NCBI RefSeq assembly: GCF_000003815.2
Contig: NC_049979.1
Coordinates: forward strand, 1 to 25,261
Length of the DNA stretch: 25,261 nt
Direction: 5' to 3'
Source: Branchiostoma floridae
Taxonomy: Eukaryota > Chordata > Leptocardii > Amphioxiformes > Branchiostomatidae
Below, one piece after another: positions 24,417 through 25,261 of this stretch. The position numbers were made by a program, and so were the translations under genes. The notes below the pieces were generated by a model. The model was not told where the DNA came from. It did no database searches and worked only from the letters and a program-made list of their open reading frames with translations. Within the stretch, counting starts at the first letter, position 1. The number at the start of each line of letters is the position of its first letter.

Positions 24417-25261
24417 ACCAACGTTTACATCTTAGGTGCACCTTTCCTCGTGCAATAAGAATCCCTTTGTTTCTGTGAAATTGTTTTTGCCTCAGTCTTA
24501 AATCCTCACTAAAAATAGACCTCATCAGGGATTTTGCTACATGCAATCTAGTTGCATTGTTTGGTGAGATGCTTATCACAGGTTTTCACAGTACGTCCAA
24601 ATTTAGCATTTAATTATTGGCCCCTTTGGACAACCTGACTGGAAAAGCTGCTTATTTGAATATTACCAAACTAATGTACAAATCCTTATTTAGATAAAAA
24701 AAGGAAGAGCAGAGTGTCAAACAATTTTTTCAAAAACTATTTTCAATGATGCTATCCATCAAGTTAATTGATAAAAACAAAATTTCAAATCTGTGTCCCT
24801 TCATTTTGCGGTAGGCACTTGGCAATGTGACGCCTCAAGCTACTTCTGAATGCAAGTACAAAACACCCCTGATATCACGAAACTTTTTATCTCTTTATTC
24901 TCCTGCTGAATACTGGGAGATTGGGGACTCTGTTAGATAACGCACGTAATACCATGGCAGTAGAGCAGAAGAAATGTTACATTTGCATAACAATTGTCCA
25001 GAAATATCCCTAGTTAGCTGCAGGGAAATATGTTCAAAGGAGATACGTGGCCAGGGGGTTAGCATACGTCAAAAGGTAAATACTACTGTGAGTCTGCTAA
25101 GTGAAGGGTAGACCACAGGCTTTGTTGAGCCAACCTAAAAGAAAGCTGGCCCAAATCCTGGGAGGGGTGTTGGCACCACTAGTTTGCCTGGGGACATTTG
25201 CAGGCATTGTAACATGTACCCTGGACACCTGTTCTGTTAGAAGTGTAGACATAGAGACAAA
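24417..25261. other. Upstream intron of PPP4R4, no exon found
   Basis: I looked on the minus strand for the exon preceding W1 (it must end in one base of a split codon before a GT) and found no candidate with family similarity. The missing N-terminal exons therefore lie beyond the right edge. Confidence 0.5.

Noticed and set aside
1-25261. CRISPR array, bacterial operon or defence system
   Set aside because: No spaced identical repeats, no ribosome binding sites, and all coding sequence is in spliced animal-type exons.

Overview
The window is animal nuclear DNA: one spliced gene with GT-AG introns spread over about 20 kb of introns full of small transposons. The protein is a clear orthologue of vertebrate PPP4R4, a HEAT-repeat regulatory subunit of protein phosphatase 4. 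The divergence from the human protein (compared from memory), the dense short inverted-repeat elements and the LINE tails suggest an invertebrate deuterostome, most likely a cephalochordate (amphioxus, Branchiostoma). That species call is inference. Two N runs (20145-20259 and 22636-22735) show that this is a draft assembly.

Gene layout: PPP4R4 runs on the minus strand from the first visible coding exon at 23333-23406 down to a TAG stop at 3200-3202. I placed 20 coding exons. Every donor is GT and every acceptor AG, and the phases join without a break: 2093 coding bases, of which the first 2 complete a codon begun upstream, giving 696 codons plus the stop. Roughly the first 150 residues, the start codon and the promoter lie beyond the right edge. 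Order along the protein: alpha-helical HEAT-like repeats (exons W1-W14), a charged coiled-coil-like segment (W15-W17), then a low-complexity Lys/Ala/Ser-rich tail (W17-W20). The last coding exon encodes only eight residues and lies behind a 4.5 kb intron filled with transposons.

Repeats: I distinguish these families by their ends. A: TIR atctccaagcagatcct, 4 copies. B: TIR ctgtaaatgc with TA duplication, 3 copies, one nested in an A copy. C: TIR acgctagttcacctttatcc with TA duplication, 6 copies, one nested in a D copy. D: TIR aggcctaggg, 2 copies. E: hAT-like, TIR cagggctctagccagc with 8-bp duplications, 3 copies. F: TIR cagggttggacaag, 2 copies, one carrying a poly-A retroposon with a 16-bp duplication. 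G: a non-TIR interspersed repeat, 2 copies. H: ctcgaaat ends with a 5-bp duplication, 1 copy. I: aggccacacca ends, 2 copies. There is also an internally deleted mariner with a readable transposase DNA-binding domain, a large near-perfect palindrome, LINE 3' ends and several microsatellites.

The most interesting gene-level signals are a tandem duplication of the 3' part of one HEAT exon, which creates an extra in-frame 75-nt candidate cassette exon, and a 30-nt in-frame microexon next to a 227-bp palindromic element. I found no RNA gene, no CRISPR, no second protein-coding gene and no sign of an operon or defence system.
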